This document shows, piece after piece, positions 20,589-32,335 of a DNA stretch of 64,000 nt. A program made the position numbers and the translations under genes. The stretch spans positions 6,213,600-6,277,599 of the forward strand of contig NC_134036.1 of assembly GCF_964204645.1 (NCBI RefSeq), read 5' to 3'. The stretch is from Tubulanus polymorphus (taxonomy: Eukaryota; Nemertea; Palaeonemertea; Tubulaniformes; Tubulanidae). Numbering within the stretch: the first letter of the stretch is position 1; every line of letters starts with the position of its first letter. Under the pieces are notes generated by a model. The model worked only from the letters and a program-made list of their open reading frames with translations, did not search any database and had not been told where the DNA came from.

Positions 20589-23427
20589 TCGGTCTAGCTT
20601 TCTGAACACGACAGCAGTTTTTACTATGTATCATGTTTCCCTCTACATGACATATATTCACTGGTTTCGTGCGCTGCAGTTCTTTTGTAAACCCGGGTTT
20701 AGTTAATGCATACATTACATTATCATTAAACTTTCAAATTCACATCTTTTAAACGAAGATGACTTTAATTAGCAGATTAGCAGATTGGATGGACGCTACC
20801 ATTAAATCCGTGAAATAACAATTAGAAAACTAGATTTCAACTTGATTCAATTATGTTTTTAGCAGATTGCAAAAAATGTTTTGGAAGGACAATACCGCTC
20901 CTTGAAATAACAGTTAGAAAAATAGCGTCCAATTTGATTCAACTATGTTTTGCTTCTAGACAGGGAAACAGCGCGTGGGACTTGCGTGTCAGAATTCGGT
21001 TGATGAGTGGTCAACTTAGTTAATTTATTCAGATTACTAAAACCATATCAGTGTGTGCATGTGTGGAAAACGTGACTCGTACTTTCTTTTGGGTGAGAAA
21101 AACCAAGCGTTGTTTTACGCGATGCAAACCAACGCACATTGAAGTAAATACATCTTGGAAAATTTGAAGCTTGGTTCGTGGAGAGCATGTCAAAATCTGG
21201 TGATTTAGTCCAAATCGTCCGCACTATATAGCTAAGCTGTCTGACTACGTAGTTCTTTTCAAAAGTTACATACCGATATCTGAATTCACGAGGAGATATT
21301 AGCCAGATATTTTATTTTTTATAAAACGTGCTGATTAACGTATTCAATTGATCCAATATGTCCATGAACTCATAACGTATATGGTCGGATGCGTATTTCA
21401 ACGGCGAGAGTATGTGGAAAAAAACTTCCTGGGAAGCTTAAACAAAAATATATCATCATATGAACTTTATTTATCTTTTTTTAACCACAACTGTTTACAA
21501 ATACATTATATATTTTACATTATGTTTAAACATGTAATAGATAAGGAATGCTTATTGAGACGAGGGAATATGATTAATAATTTGTAGCTCTAGCCGAACA
21601 TATTTGTATTGGAAAAAAAGATATTTTACTGCTCTCTAGAGTCGCCTATTGAGAATAGAAAGCACGTGAAGAAGAATTTCATTGTTTTACAAACAAAACC
21701 CATTTCTGATATGAAACACTCGATTTTCCTTTTGCTGCGCTAGCTTCCGACGTGTATTGAAATCAATAGATGATTTATTCTAGGTAACAATACTAATGAC
21801 AGTCAATTTTTGAAGTCGAACAAATTCATCATTCGGGTGATGTCAAAATTGTGAGAGAACTGTTCTTTTGGTTAACTTGTCTTATGTAATTATCCATTTA
21901 AATACCTCTACTAACTACCGACGGCACACGAGTATAGTAGTGCAGGGACTGTTTAGATAGTTGTAAACGGAGAATTCTTGTTGTACTGGTGCTAAAAGAA
22001 ATCGTCTCTTTGATTCTAGGAAATACTAACCGTTCGAAAAAAGACCAACGGCATTGTAGGCTTTAGCAATTGTATCACTCAAAGCGAAATGTTTTATTAC
22101 GTTTTCAGAGTTGAATTCTCATTAGAAATTGGAGAAAGAAGACATTTTCGAGGCTGGATTTGATACGCATAATGCGAGGAAGGAAAATGATGTTTTTGGC
22201 AGAATATTTTCACCCGCGATATGAAGTACTAGCGGTTTGTTGTGGTTATATAGCTTGAGACGACAAGTGCCGCGTGGTTTGCGCACGCAGAGGTGAGCAT
22301 ACGATTTCTGATGTATTTTGATCACGTATCGAGTTTATTCTCACGGCACCGGTTCCAAATTCGAGTCTTAAGTCCGAAATTTGTCTTAACAGCATTTACA
22401 ATTAAATGTGCATTTCATTCTAAAGTCTTTCGATTGACTATAGAATTAATGTTAACTTAATCTGGTCTGTAGTCTGATTTAACTAAGGAACCGGCCCCTG
22501 AAGTCGTGTCTTTTTATTTCGAATGACCACCCATATTAGTCGACATCGCTGCAGATGTCTGAAATATGTCTAGTGTTTTATTGATAGCGTGTAATATCTA
22601 CGCGGATTCCGCAAAAACGAACACAAACTTTTACTAGAAAATTTTAGCCCGCTTCATGTATTTTTATTGCTGGAACCTAAACCGTGACTTAGTCAATTTC
22701 GGTGTAGTTTATCACATTATCATCTTTAGTAAAACCCACCTAGATAAAGGCTTACAATACACACAATATCATGTTAAATTACGAGCCCCTGACGGTCGTA
22801 AGGTCGCCCTTTTTAACCAGATAAAAACATATTTGATAATTTAGAAATGTGTAAGAATGAGATATATTATAGCAATCATATAGTCTCCTAATTGAATCAG
22901 ATTGACGTAATATTCCGACATAAGAACAAGTTCATAATACACGTAACACACGAGTGCCTTGCTGAGGGAGAACTTTTCATTTTAGAACGCAACTAATACC
23001 CCGTTTATACCCAGTTAAGTAGTTGATTTGTGCAAATTTCAACAATTTCTATATTGAATGTACTCTTAAACCGTGATAATCGCGACGACTTACATATCGA
23101 TGCTGCAGTTTCACCTGTAGAGCTTTTTTTGTAAAAATCTGTAATTGCGCATTTAATTTCATATTTGGATGTATTCATAATTGTTTCGTGTTAATTGTCT
23201 TTGTGAACGGCGATGGATCAAATCAAACGGTTACCGCTTAGTGAAATCGTCTTGTTCGCGTTAACGATTTCAAAGAATAGAGAAAAAGAAACTGATTGGA
23301 TCGAAAAAAAATGTCCGATGAAACACGCAGTAAATACAACAACATTAAACACAAATTGAGATTTGCTTTTATTTCATGAATTCAAACAACGTTTCGGATA
23401 TAAACTAATAGCTGTGCGCACTTTATA

Positions 23428-23530
23428 CTAAGGCGGGTTTCGAACTGTGGTATCGAGTACCATTAAATTCGGCTCCCTACTGAGACAGGTTGGACGTACG
23501 TATCTACTGAGCCGGTGTTTCGAACCGAAC
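23428..23530 (-). repeat. tRNA-like repeat
   Basis: The minus strand shows GGCTCAGTAGATACG (A-box-like) and CAGTTCGAAACCC (B-box-like) in tRNA order. It lacks recognisable paired acceptor ends, so it is probably a tRNA-derived SINE piece. Related copies lie at about 44370-44480, 12455-12540 and 55475-55560. Confidence 0.4.
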
Positions 23531-24566
23531 CAGAAATTCAAACTATCGGATCGGTATATCATAACTATCAGGACTAAACCGTCCGGGAGCGCACTTCTCG
23601 AAAACGACATCAAATATATTCAGTCTTTCAAAATACGCATTTGTACTTTTATCTAGCTGTTTAGTCTATCTTCAACGATAATGATGAAAGATACATTCAA
23701 CCCTTTCGTAACGTGGTACGCGGTCACCGGTGACTCGCATTTTCGTAGAGAATCTACTTGATACCAATGCGCCATCTACCGCAAAACCTTAAGTATTTCA
23801 GCTACTATGCACCTACGGTCGTTTCGAAAGATATTTTGCGGATCAATATTAATTGGTATATTTCTCTAATTGCGATGACTACCTTGCTACATTAAATCAG
23901 CCGTAATGTTTTGATGGATAGGAAATTTTACCATCAAATTCTCAGATAATCATCAGAACACACTGCAGAAAAGAGTAGCAGGCTAGGAATAGCAATTGGT
24001 AGTATTTCGCATTTTATTTGAGCTTTTTCTGAAAAAGAACATAAAGACTATGTAAATTGGGTTACGTAAGTGCACCATATAATTAACATGAGCATATTTT
24101 TTTTGTAACCAGCTATTGTGCCCTACTGTGGGTACGGTACCTCTTTAGTAACGCTTACAGTATCTCTTTACCGGGGGTTTTGTTTAATCACCCGGAGAAT
24201 TTCTGGCTGAGTACGGTCGGTGGGTTTATGGTCAGTAGTGAAATACTTTCAACCAGGAGTGTTTCAATTGAGTGTTGAGTGTATAGGAGATACAGCGATC
24301 CGAATTGAAAGCTGTAACCCGTGTGTAACGATTAATACTCCATACATCCATTGCATATACTGACACGTTAATGATATCTAGTAATTGAACAAATGTAACG
24401 AATTCATTGCATGCGAAAAAACGGTGAAAAGTGAACAACGCAAAATAAGGGGGGGGGGGGGGAGTCTAGTGTATATAATGATGATTTATCATGAAATATC
24501 CCCGACAGAAAATAAAATTGAAAGATCGTTTTGACTGGCGATATATACCAAACACTCTGCGCTATT
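23531..24566. other. 3' flank of receptor C
   Basis: No gene seen. Contains a run of 14 G (24449-24462), a simple-sequence tract. The remainder is AT-rich sequence downstream of the C stop codon. Confidence 0.4.
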
Positions 24567-27500
24567 TCATTTATCTGTTCGATGTTGCCTGCGTTTAGTT
24601 TTTGCTCGTATAGATTTCATATCGATAGTCAGTATTGTGTAAAGAAGGGGATTGAGGGACGAGTTGATCGGTAAGAAAAGAACCGCCAGCCAAGCTGCCA
24701 CCTGATTCGGTATTTCTACCCGTAATACCGCACAAATCTGAACGGTTATTAACGGCAGCCAGCAAAATAGATTACACAGATTTATCACCAAACTCCTGCG
24801 TGCTAAAACTAATTCTGTAGGGTCAATTCTACCTGAACAAGACCTACTTCCAGATACGAGTCTGTACATTTGTACATACGTTGCCATTATCGTAGTGAGT
24901 ATGAATGAGTTGGATAATGAAAAAATAGCTAATGAATATTGCCAGGCATTGACTTCAATTGAAATTAAATTCATCGGTAAACAAACTCCGGTTGTACCGT
25001 AAAAATTGTTTCCGAAGTAAGGGATAGGTGTTAGAGGTAGCAATGCAATAGCACACAAAATAATCCAAGATGTGCAACAAATAGCGCACACATATTTAGG
25101 AGATGTAATTGCACTTCCTGAAAATGGATTAACGATATTTGTGAACCTATGACGTGTCATGATGAGCAAAAATATCAATGAACCTTCACAAGAGATAGAC
25201 ACCGTTATCCCAGCAAGACGACAAAATGGACTATCCATCCAAAATTCCGAATTGAGAAAGTAAATGCCAGAATAAATGTAATCGGCTCCAGCGATCAGAA
25301 ACAAATATATAGACATTATGAAATCACACACAGCAACATTAATGATGATGATATCTGAAGATGGATTTGAGGAGGAAAATCGAATCGATCGAATGCGAAG
25401 TGAAATGACAATTCCGTTAGCGATGGAACTGAATGAAGCGATCACCCAAATGATAGCTCTGAGGACTGTGTTACTCATCAGATCAGAACAGGAGGAAAAT
25501 TGATCAGCTTCCGGAAGGCACTGGTCAACATTCGGAGCCATGCAGCAAAATTTGTAGGCATCAGACTTTAAGGAGACCAATGATGTCAGATTGTTGAAAA
25601 CATTTCTGTCGACAGAAATAACTTTGTAGTTGTTGGTTATATCAAGAATTTCAAGTGAAGTTAATCCAGAAAATGCGTAAAGCGAAATATGATGGATTCT
25701 GTTATTGCTGATTTTCAACGACTGTAATGTAGATAAACCTCGAAATACGTTTCTACCAAGCACCAACAACGAAAGTTCATGAAGGTCGAGAACTTTAAGT
25801 GACTTCAAATCTTGGAAGGTATCGTCCTGTAAATGACGTATTGGATTTTCAGTAATCAATAACTCTTTCAAACTATACAAACCGATGAATGTTTTTGCAG
25901 ATAATGATGTTATGTTGTTGTATGTAAGATCTAATGTATGTAGATTATGCAGGTTTGAGAACGATTTAGGTAAAATATAAGACAATTCATTGGCGGAGAT
26001 GTTGAGCATGCGCAAATAGATATATGAAAGGAATGTCGACATGTCTAAAGTAATTTCGTTATTCGACAAAATTAAGACACGAGTTGATGCCGAAAAAAGA
26101 TCAGTAATATTTGTTAAACCAGCATTTCGGCAATCGATCAAGTAACCTTGACACATACAACCTTCATAGCAGGTTACGTTACAGAAAGCCTCGTCATCAG
26201 TTTTATGTTTACAACTAATGACACCATCGCAAACTTCAAATTGTGGGATACATCGATTTTCGTGGCCACATTTAAACATTCCCGGACATGAAAACGTCTC
26301 GCAGTTTTGTTCATCTTCTGAATTAGGACAATCTGACTGACCATCGCACACCTGTCTGATCGGTATACAGTACGATGCTGGACATTTTACAGTACCAGCT
26401 GGACATTCAAAATCTTCACATCTTAACACGTGCTCGAGATTTCTACAAACTGGGTAACCATTCGTCATTCTTTCTAGAATACATCTGTGACGTCTTGAAT
26501 AACAATGAGGCGAATTGAAAGAACATCTTTGTTCGTCAGATTCAATGCAGAAATTAGTGAAGTTAGTCGTACAGTGGTTCTCATTGTTGCAATAAACAGT
26601 AGGATTCACTGTAACATTAGTAGTTGTTACTAATTCATCTTCTTCGAGGCTTCCACTACAATCCACGACACCATCCTGATACAACTGAGAACTGATACAG
26701 TCTCCACTGTTACACAGGAAACCTTGACACATTTGAGAAGTGCATCCCATTTCATCGGATCCGTCTTTACAATTAGTGAATCCATCGCATCTGTTAGAAA
26801 TACTGATACATTGACCACTTTGGCAGCGAAATTGTTCGGACAAACACGGGGGATGAAAACATGCGTTTTCATCAGAACCATCCACACAATCCTGTATGAA
26901 ATCACAGAAACCACTTACTGATATAATCTGTCCATCATTGCATTGAAACTGACTGTGAAAATGTATATCCGTACAATTGAGTTCATCTTCACCGTGTTGA
27001 CAGTCGTGTCTGGTATCACATACGCGATGGTCGCTGATACATCTTTGATCGTTACATTTAAACTGCCACGATTTACAACCGCTTATAGAAGTTAACTCTT
27101 CATCAGTTACATTGTATGAACACAGAACAGAATGCGCTGTATCTGATTGATTATACCACGGTATCAATGCCCAATTAATCGAGTGATTATAAGTAATTTC
27201 ATCCCTAGTAACAAATGGTTTTATATTCAACCACTGATTCCAAAAACCCTTAGTTAGAATAGCGCCATATTGGTGCTGATAATTAAATCTACCAATCAAA
27301 ATTTGAAGGTGCATCGGATCCCGTATCAAACCGACTTCACCGCGGATTCCATGACACAATTTTCTTGATTTCCCAATATCTAAACTTCGGTTTTTGTTCC
27401 AATCTGTCAGTATTTGGTAACATTGTCCAGCTATACCTAACCAACCCATTGTACAAGTTGCATTTACTGTATCATAAATAAAAATGTGTTGTTTATTAGT

Positions 27501-30500
27501 TTCGGATGACGACTTATTGGTTGAGTTGCTTCCTCTCTCAGTTATATTTCTGACACTGATTCTGTCCGATTCGCAAATAAAAGTCGTGTGACTCTCTTCG
27601 AGTTCGCAGGGGAAACGAACCCAGTTCGCTGATCCTCGTGGATTATTCAGTATCATCGCCGTACACGGCATATTGACGTCATTTATCGGTTGTTTTCTGA
27701 GATGAGATATCAATCCTTGAATTACTTCTGGTATCGTGTCGTTATTTGTAGGTTGATACCACTCTGTGTAGCTCAATGGTTTTCCATCAGTCCACGTGTA
27801 ATAACCATTTACAAGCTGAAAATATAACCCTCAGACATTTACGAATGTGTTCCATGTGCAGGTAAGGTTTTGGCCTAGAATACAGTAATCTACCTGCAGT
27901 TTCAACCCAATCATCATTATGAACGCTCTCTGCGAATACACATCTAAGATGAGCGGCCTTGTAGAGAATAATGTTTTAATAGACATTATTTCCTGTTGTG
28001 AGTTGATACTGAGTAGATGTCCCGCGTATTTCTGTTTACAGTACAATTCAGCATTCTCCCAATTTAGACGTTTATCTCTGATGTATTTTACGCAAGCGAT
28101 TCCCGTATTAATAAATCCTGTTTTACAGACATTTTCAATCTGCTTTATTGGTAACTGTTCCTCTAGTACGTACTGTATGCGAAATTTGGGTACTCGGTTT
28201 TTCACCTCGAAGCGCGTGTTAGTATTAATATAACTGTAAAACGTAACTCCCGGTTCGGCAAACGTTTCGCATAGTTTGATTACGTGTCGGGCTGTGCGTC
28301 TCTGGTAACCAACTTCCTGGACGAACGCGACGGACTCCAGTTTGTGTCTCGATTCCTTAATACACGACGTCTGTTCCATTGTTTTGATGACGAATCGGTA
28401 AAAGTGAATTCGGGTCCTTACATATCGGAAATTGATCAAGTATTCCAACGTAACGGATAACGGATTAGATGACCCTGGGTAGTTTGGTGACTGCACGATT
28501 CCGCAATCGCCTTCAGTTCGCTCCCACCAGTCAGTTATTACTGCATGTTTTCTCAATGTTTGGCAAATGCGCCGCAATTCGACGAAGTACGGTCTTATCC
28601 AGACATAATCCGCCCTCCGGAATGTGACAGTGTGCAGCACGAGACTGTTATTGAGACGCTGGATACTGAGACGCATTGCATGTCTACATGTTGTGCGCGA
28701 TGTTCTGTTATCGCGCATGCATCCACCGATCTCATATTCGCTCTGTGATAATATGTGAATACTATGTAGTAAAACTGCTCGGTTTTCTGGTGTAATCCTG
28801 AAACAGCGTGACGTCTGCGGCATTGTAACCCGGTTTTCTCCTTCACGCATAGTATATCCATCACAGTCGGTCGGACGTAACTTTAAAGATCCGCTGGCCA
28901 TCCGTTGCTTGCTTCGACTGTTATAAATATAGCCTACTACGATGACCGGGCCGCCTGATGAAATCAGACTGACGACACTTCGTCGATAACCCGACGAACC
29001 AGGACAATACGGACCGTATCGTCTAGCCGTGAAATTACCACCGTCGTATATGTAATATCCGGTATTTTCACAATTCACAGACACCATTTTCAATTGTAGA
29101 TCTCTTTCGTAGATTTCAACTTTCCATGTGAATCTGTACAGGTTGACGCGATAATTCAACTTCCTTGTCGGAAATGGAAGCAGCGAAAAAAATGCCATCG
29201 ACTTCGTAGACAGTTTGAATCTGTTGTCTATCTATATATTTGAGCAAAAGATTAATTCATTTCATTAGTAATCATAGCTGCGAATCTCCTTCGATGGAGT
29301 GTAAATATGAGTGCATCAATGATCTGATACCTACTCTGGGTAGAATGATGCGCAATTTAGACATCGATATTGGTTTCATTCTGAAGTCTATTCTAACAGT
29401 CGATTCCGCGATGTTCGGTCTCGTTAAAACGCACAGTATGACGAGAAAGCCGTCAGATTTGACACTCAGTGATTCCAGGTAGTTGTAACCGAGTAAAATA
29501 TCAGTTCCTACAACGCGCAACGCTTCTAATTTATAAACACCAATGACGTCACCGGATATGACGAGAAAACGTGTCCAGTTGAAGACGACGTACTGTAACA
29601 CCTGCACTGTGATAGACCAACAGTGTAAGTGTTTTGATCGAGTTATTACGTGTAAACTGTTATCATCGGGAATGAGCACTCCCGACTCGCTATTAGAGAT
29701 CTGAATCAACGGATTAGATACGTTCCAATCTGATATTTTATAAATCTGTACTAAAAGTTTAGTCGTTGTTTTGCGTTGATTTGACACATAAATCAATGCC
29801 TTGTTTGTTTTGGTATAAAACGATGACGGCTGTTGTCCGCTCTGTGCACCTATAAGCGCTATCGGCTCACTGCTGATGTTCCAGCCTTCATAGATACGAA
29901 AATTCACCGCTGGATCGACGCCACCGAAATAATATAGTTTAAGGTCCAGATCAACGAATGTTAAATTCATAGCAAAACCATCCGGGATGCCGTTCCATTC
30001 GACGAACAGCTGACATCGGTGATGAAAGAACATCGTGAATTTGTATCCGGTCGATGTTTTCAATTCGTGCACTTTAAAATTCCAGATCCCGCATCCGTGG
30101 CTGATTCTCAATCGACTTCGATCAGAACGATATATGACATAAACCCGACTACCTCGTGCGCCATCGACGTTACTCTTAAACATCAACGAGATCGAATCGT
30201 TACGGCGAATTTCATGTTTTCCATCACCACAGAATCTGTTATCAGACTCGTAGACGAGGAAGTAATTATCACTACAGAATATTGACGGCTCGATATCGAA
30301 TTTCGTTTGGATGAAGAAAGTTCCTGATAAAGAACTGTTGATGAACCAACGACATTCAACACCGCGCGTAAACGAAGGGTAATTCGGTGAAACGATGTAA
30401 CCGGACGTAGAATCTAGCGGGTACCACGTGTTGTTACAAGACGAACTTACCGTCACAGACGATTCCTCGATAGAGTCTGCGCGATCAGCGCGCGCGATGC

Positions 30501-30567
30501 GAATTTGACAGACGATCAGCGACGAAATAAACAGCGCTCCCAGGCGCTGCTCCACACCGAACAACAT
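24567..30567 (-). CDS. Receptor C: CUB / C-type lectin / LDLa / LRR / 7TM chimeric GPCR
   Basis: Coding exons 29335-30567, 27894-29231 and 24567-27815 (introns 103 and 78 bp, phase 0) encode about 1,939 residues. The exon 2 acceptor is best placed at ATATATAG|ATAGAC, which keeps phase 0 and aligns with copy D. Architecture is as in B, but the ectodomain belongs to a second subfamily with D (for example Q-L-F-V-E-W in the CUB-like region and L-D-L-H-E-L in the LRRs). The linker before the second lectin-like segment is longer and rich in N/S/T sequons. The C-type lectin cysteines (F-P-C and F-I-C-E) and the LRR N-cap C-x-C are intact. The 7TM keeps M-T-R-H-R-F, CWLP and NPLLY; the tail ends R-R-Q-H-R-T-D-K. 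Appears functional: no stop or frameshift in any exon. Confidence 0.92.
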
Positions 30568-30679
30568 CACTGCGACAGAATGAACGAAATTCATCAAGTT
30601 TCAAAGAATCTGTCATTGGTCGGATCATGATCCGCTTTCATCCTATCAGAAAATTCGCTTACCCGAGTACATATAACTA

Positions 30680-30682
<3 letters not shown>

Positions 30683-30710
<28 letters not shown>

Positions 30711-30711
30711 A
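30683..30711. repeat. (TA)n microsatellite
   Basis: About 14 uninterrupted TA units about 115 bp upstream of the C start codon. Absent from the equivalent position of the B and E spacers. Confidence 0.9.
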
Positions 30712-31301
30712 CTACGTATATAGCAACGTTAACATCGAAACCGCTGTTGATATAGATCTTGGGTAGAGAGATCAAATAGCCGAAAATCCATAGAAGCAAA
30801 AACCGAAAAAAATCTCAATTTCTAATGAGTATATGAATTTATTCTAGCAAACGTTTTGAGGAGTTACATTTCCCCTCTTCAGGGATAGCGCAAATAATAA
30901 CATTTTCATATATCTTTCTGGTTAATAATTTGATCAATATCTAAAATATGAAACGTGAATCAAACTCAATATCGTTTAACACAATCTATAATATTAGGTC
31001 CATGGATTTCCGTAGAGGACACACGAAATATTTTCGCAGATTTTATGCATGTGGCATCTTATGTGGGTGAAACGAATTCGAACGAAATTTCAGGGAATGT
31101 TGGGCAACGTCTGTTTTTTCCACATTCATTGCGTAGGAATTTTCATTCAACAAGTTGGATCTAGGTACACCAATCCTGAGTTGTATGATTTGTAAAGGAC
31201 TGAATTAACGGTACATGGTCGATTTCGTTATGAAAAAGAATTATATTCGGTCAAATTGAAATATCTGCAATAGGTATTTTCTAGAGAATTCCATGCCTTA
31301 C

Positions 31302-31380
31302 CTTGTGATGAAAACAAAAGAAAGTTTCTTTACTTTCAAAGATATCCCAAATCTGAATATTGCGCTAGATCTAAAGTTAT
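31302..31380 (-). promoter_or_regulatory. Putative non-coding first-exon donor of receptor C
   Basis: CACAAG|GTAAGG conserved with the other receptor copies. The matching acceptor CGCAG lies 2 nt before the ATG at 30567. Exon 5' end not defined. Confidence 0.35.
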
Positions 31381-31513
31381 ATAGTAGATAAGGTTAGCTT
31401 AACTACAAATATAGGTCATGCTTTTTTGAACTGTAATGCATATCTCAGCATTTTCTAGAATCGAATGTATGGCTTAGATACTGAATAGATATTTCAGCAA
31501 GGCGCGTGATGTT

Positions 31514-31540
31514 AAACGCCTCGAGGCAGTTGCTGTAAAA
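31514..31540. promoter_or_regulatory. Conserved CCTCGAGG element upstream of receptor C
   Basis: Same block as at 4071; one substitution (GTTGCTGT for GTTACTGT). About 0.95 kb upstream of the start codon. Confidence 0.4.
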
Positions 31541-31980
31541 ACAGTCTAGCTTTCTGAATACGACGGCAGTTTTCACTATGTATCATGTAACCATATATAT
31601 ATATATATATGTATTCACTGGTTTCGTGCGCTGCGGTTCTTTTGTAAACCCGAGTTTAGTTAATGCATACATTACATTATCATTAAACTTGCAAATTCAC
31701 ATCTTTTAAACGAAGATGACTTTAATTAGCAGATTGCAAATTGTTTGGATGGACCCCACCATTAAATCCGCGAAATAACAATTAGAAAACTAGATTTGAA
31801 TTTGATTCAATTATGTTTTCAGCAGATTGCAAAATATGTTTTGGATGGACAATACCGCTAACTCCTTGAAATAAAAGTTAGAAAAATAGAATCCAATTTG
31901 ATTCAACTGTGTTTTGCTTCAAGGAAGGGAAACAGCGCGTGGGACGTGCGTGTCAGAATTCCGTTGATGAGTGGTCAACT

Positions 31981-32335
31981 AATTGAAATTGAAATTTATT
32001 TTCATTACGATGTAACATTATTGAACGATATAATAAGTATGATTACACGAAGAAAAATGTAACAGGATAATGGGGCTGTACAGAGAGACTGAAACAGTCT
32101 ATCTAAGCCGTATCACCCAGAAGCATCCACACCACATTCATCACACTCACACATCATGCACACAAGTAATTAACAGGCGAAAAGTAACAGAAAAGTTGCT
32201 CATATTACACATTAACATAGGTTTGTATAGAATGAAAATTTACAAAGTGTTGAATAATGATTTATTGTAGGTACGCTTAAAGGCAGGTTCGCTTTGAATA
32301 GTTTGAATCGATTTAGAGTATTCCATAATAGGGGT
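31981..32335 (-). mobile_element. About 355-bp insertion, probably the 3' end of a retroelement
   Basis: The equivalent position upstream of B (about 21.01 kb) and D (about 41.95 kb) is uninterrupted (CAACT|TAGTT), so this is an insertion specific to this spacer. The left end begins with a degenerate AATTGAAATTGAAATTT run, which on the minus strand is a TTTCAATTT-type tail as found at LINE/SINE 3' ends. No coding capacity is seen. Target-site duplication not clear. Confidence 0.5.

Larger units (their letters stand above)
19304..23427. other. Spacer 2 upstream of receptor B
   Basis: No confident gene. Contents: putative non-coding first-exon donor (exon from 20348 upward; TATATA-like run at about 20450), CCTCGAGG element (20562-20588), and a conserved TATA-plus-donor block on the plus strand near 22248-22290. 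A short conserved plus-strand frame at 23213-23359 is discussed as a finding. Positions 19304-19940 are almost identical to 62307-62950. The whole spacer is related to 30.6-34.6 and 40.9-44.6 kb. Confidence 0.5.
30568..31980. other. Spacer 2 upstream of receptor C
   Basis: No coding gene. Contains a TA dinucleotide tract (30683-30711), the conserved first-exon donor (CACAAG|GTAAGG, exon from 31302 upward), the CCTCGAGG element (31514-31540) and a short AT repeat at about 31593-31610. Confidence 0.5.
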
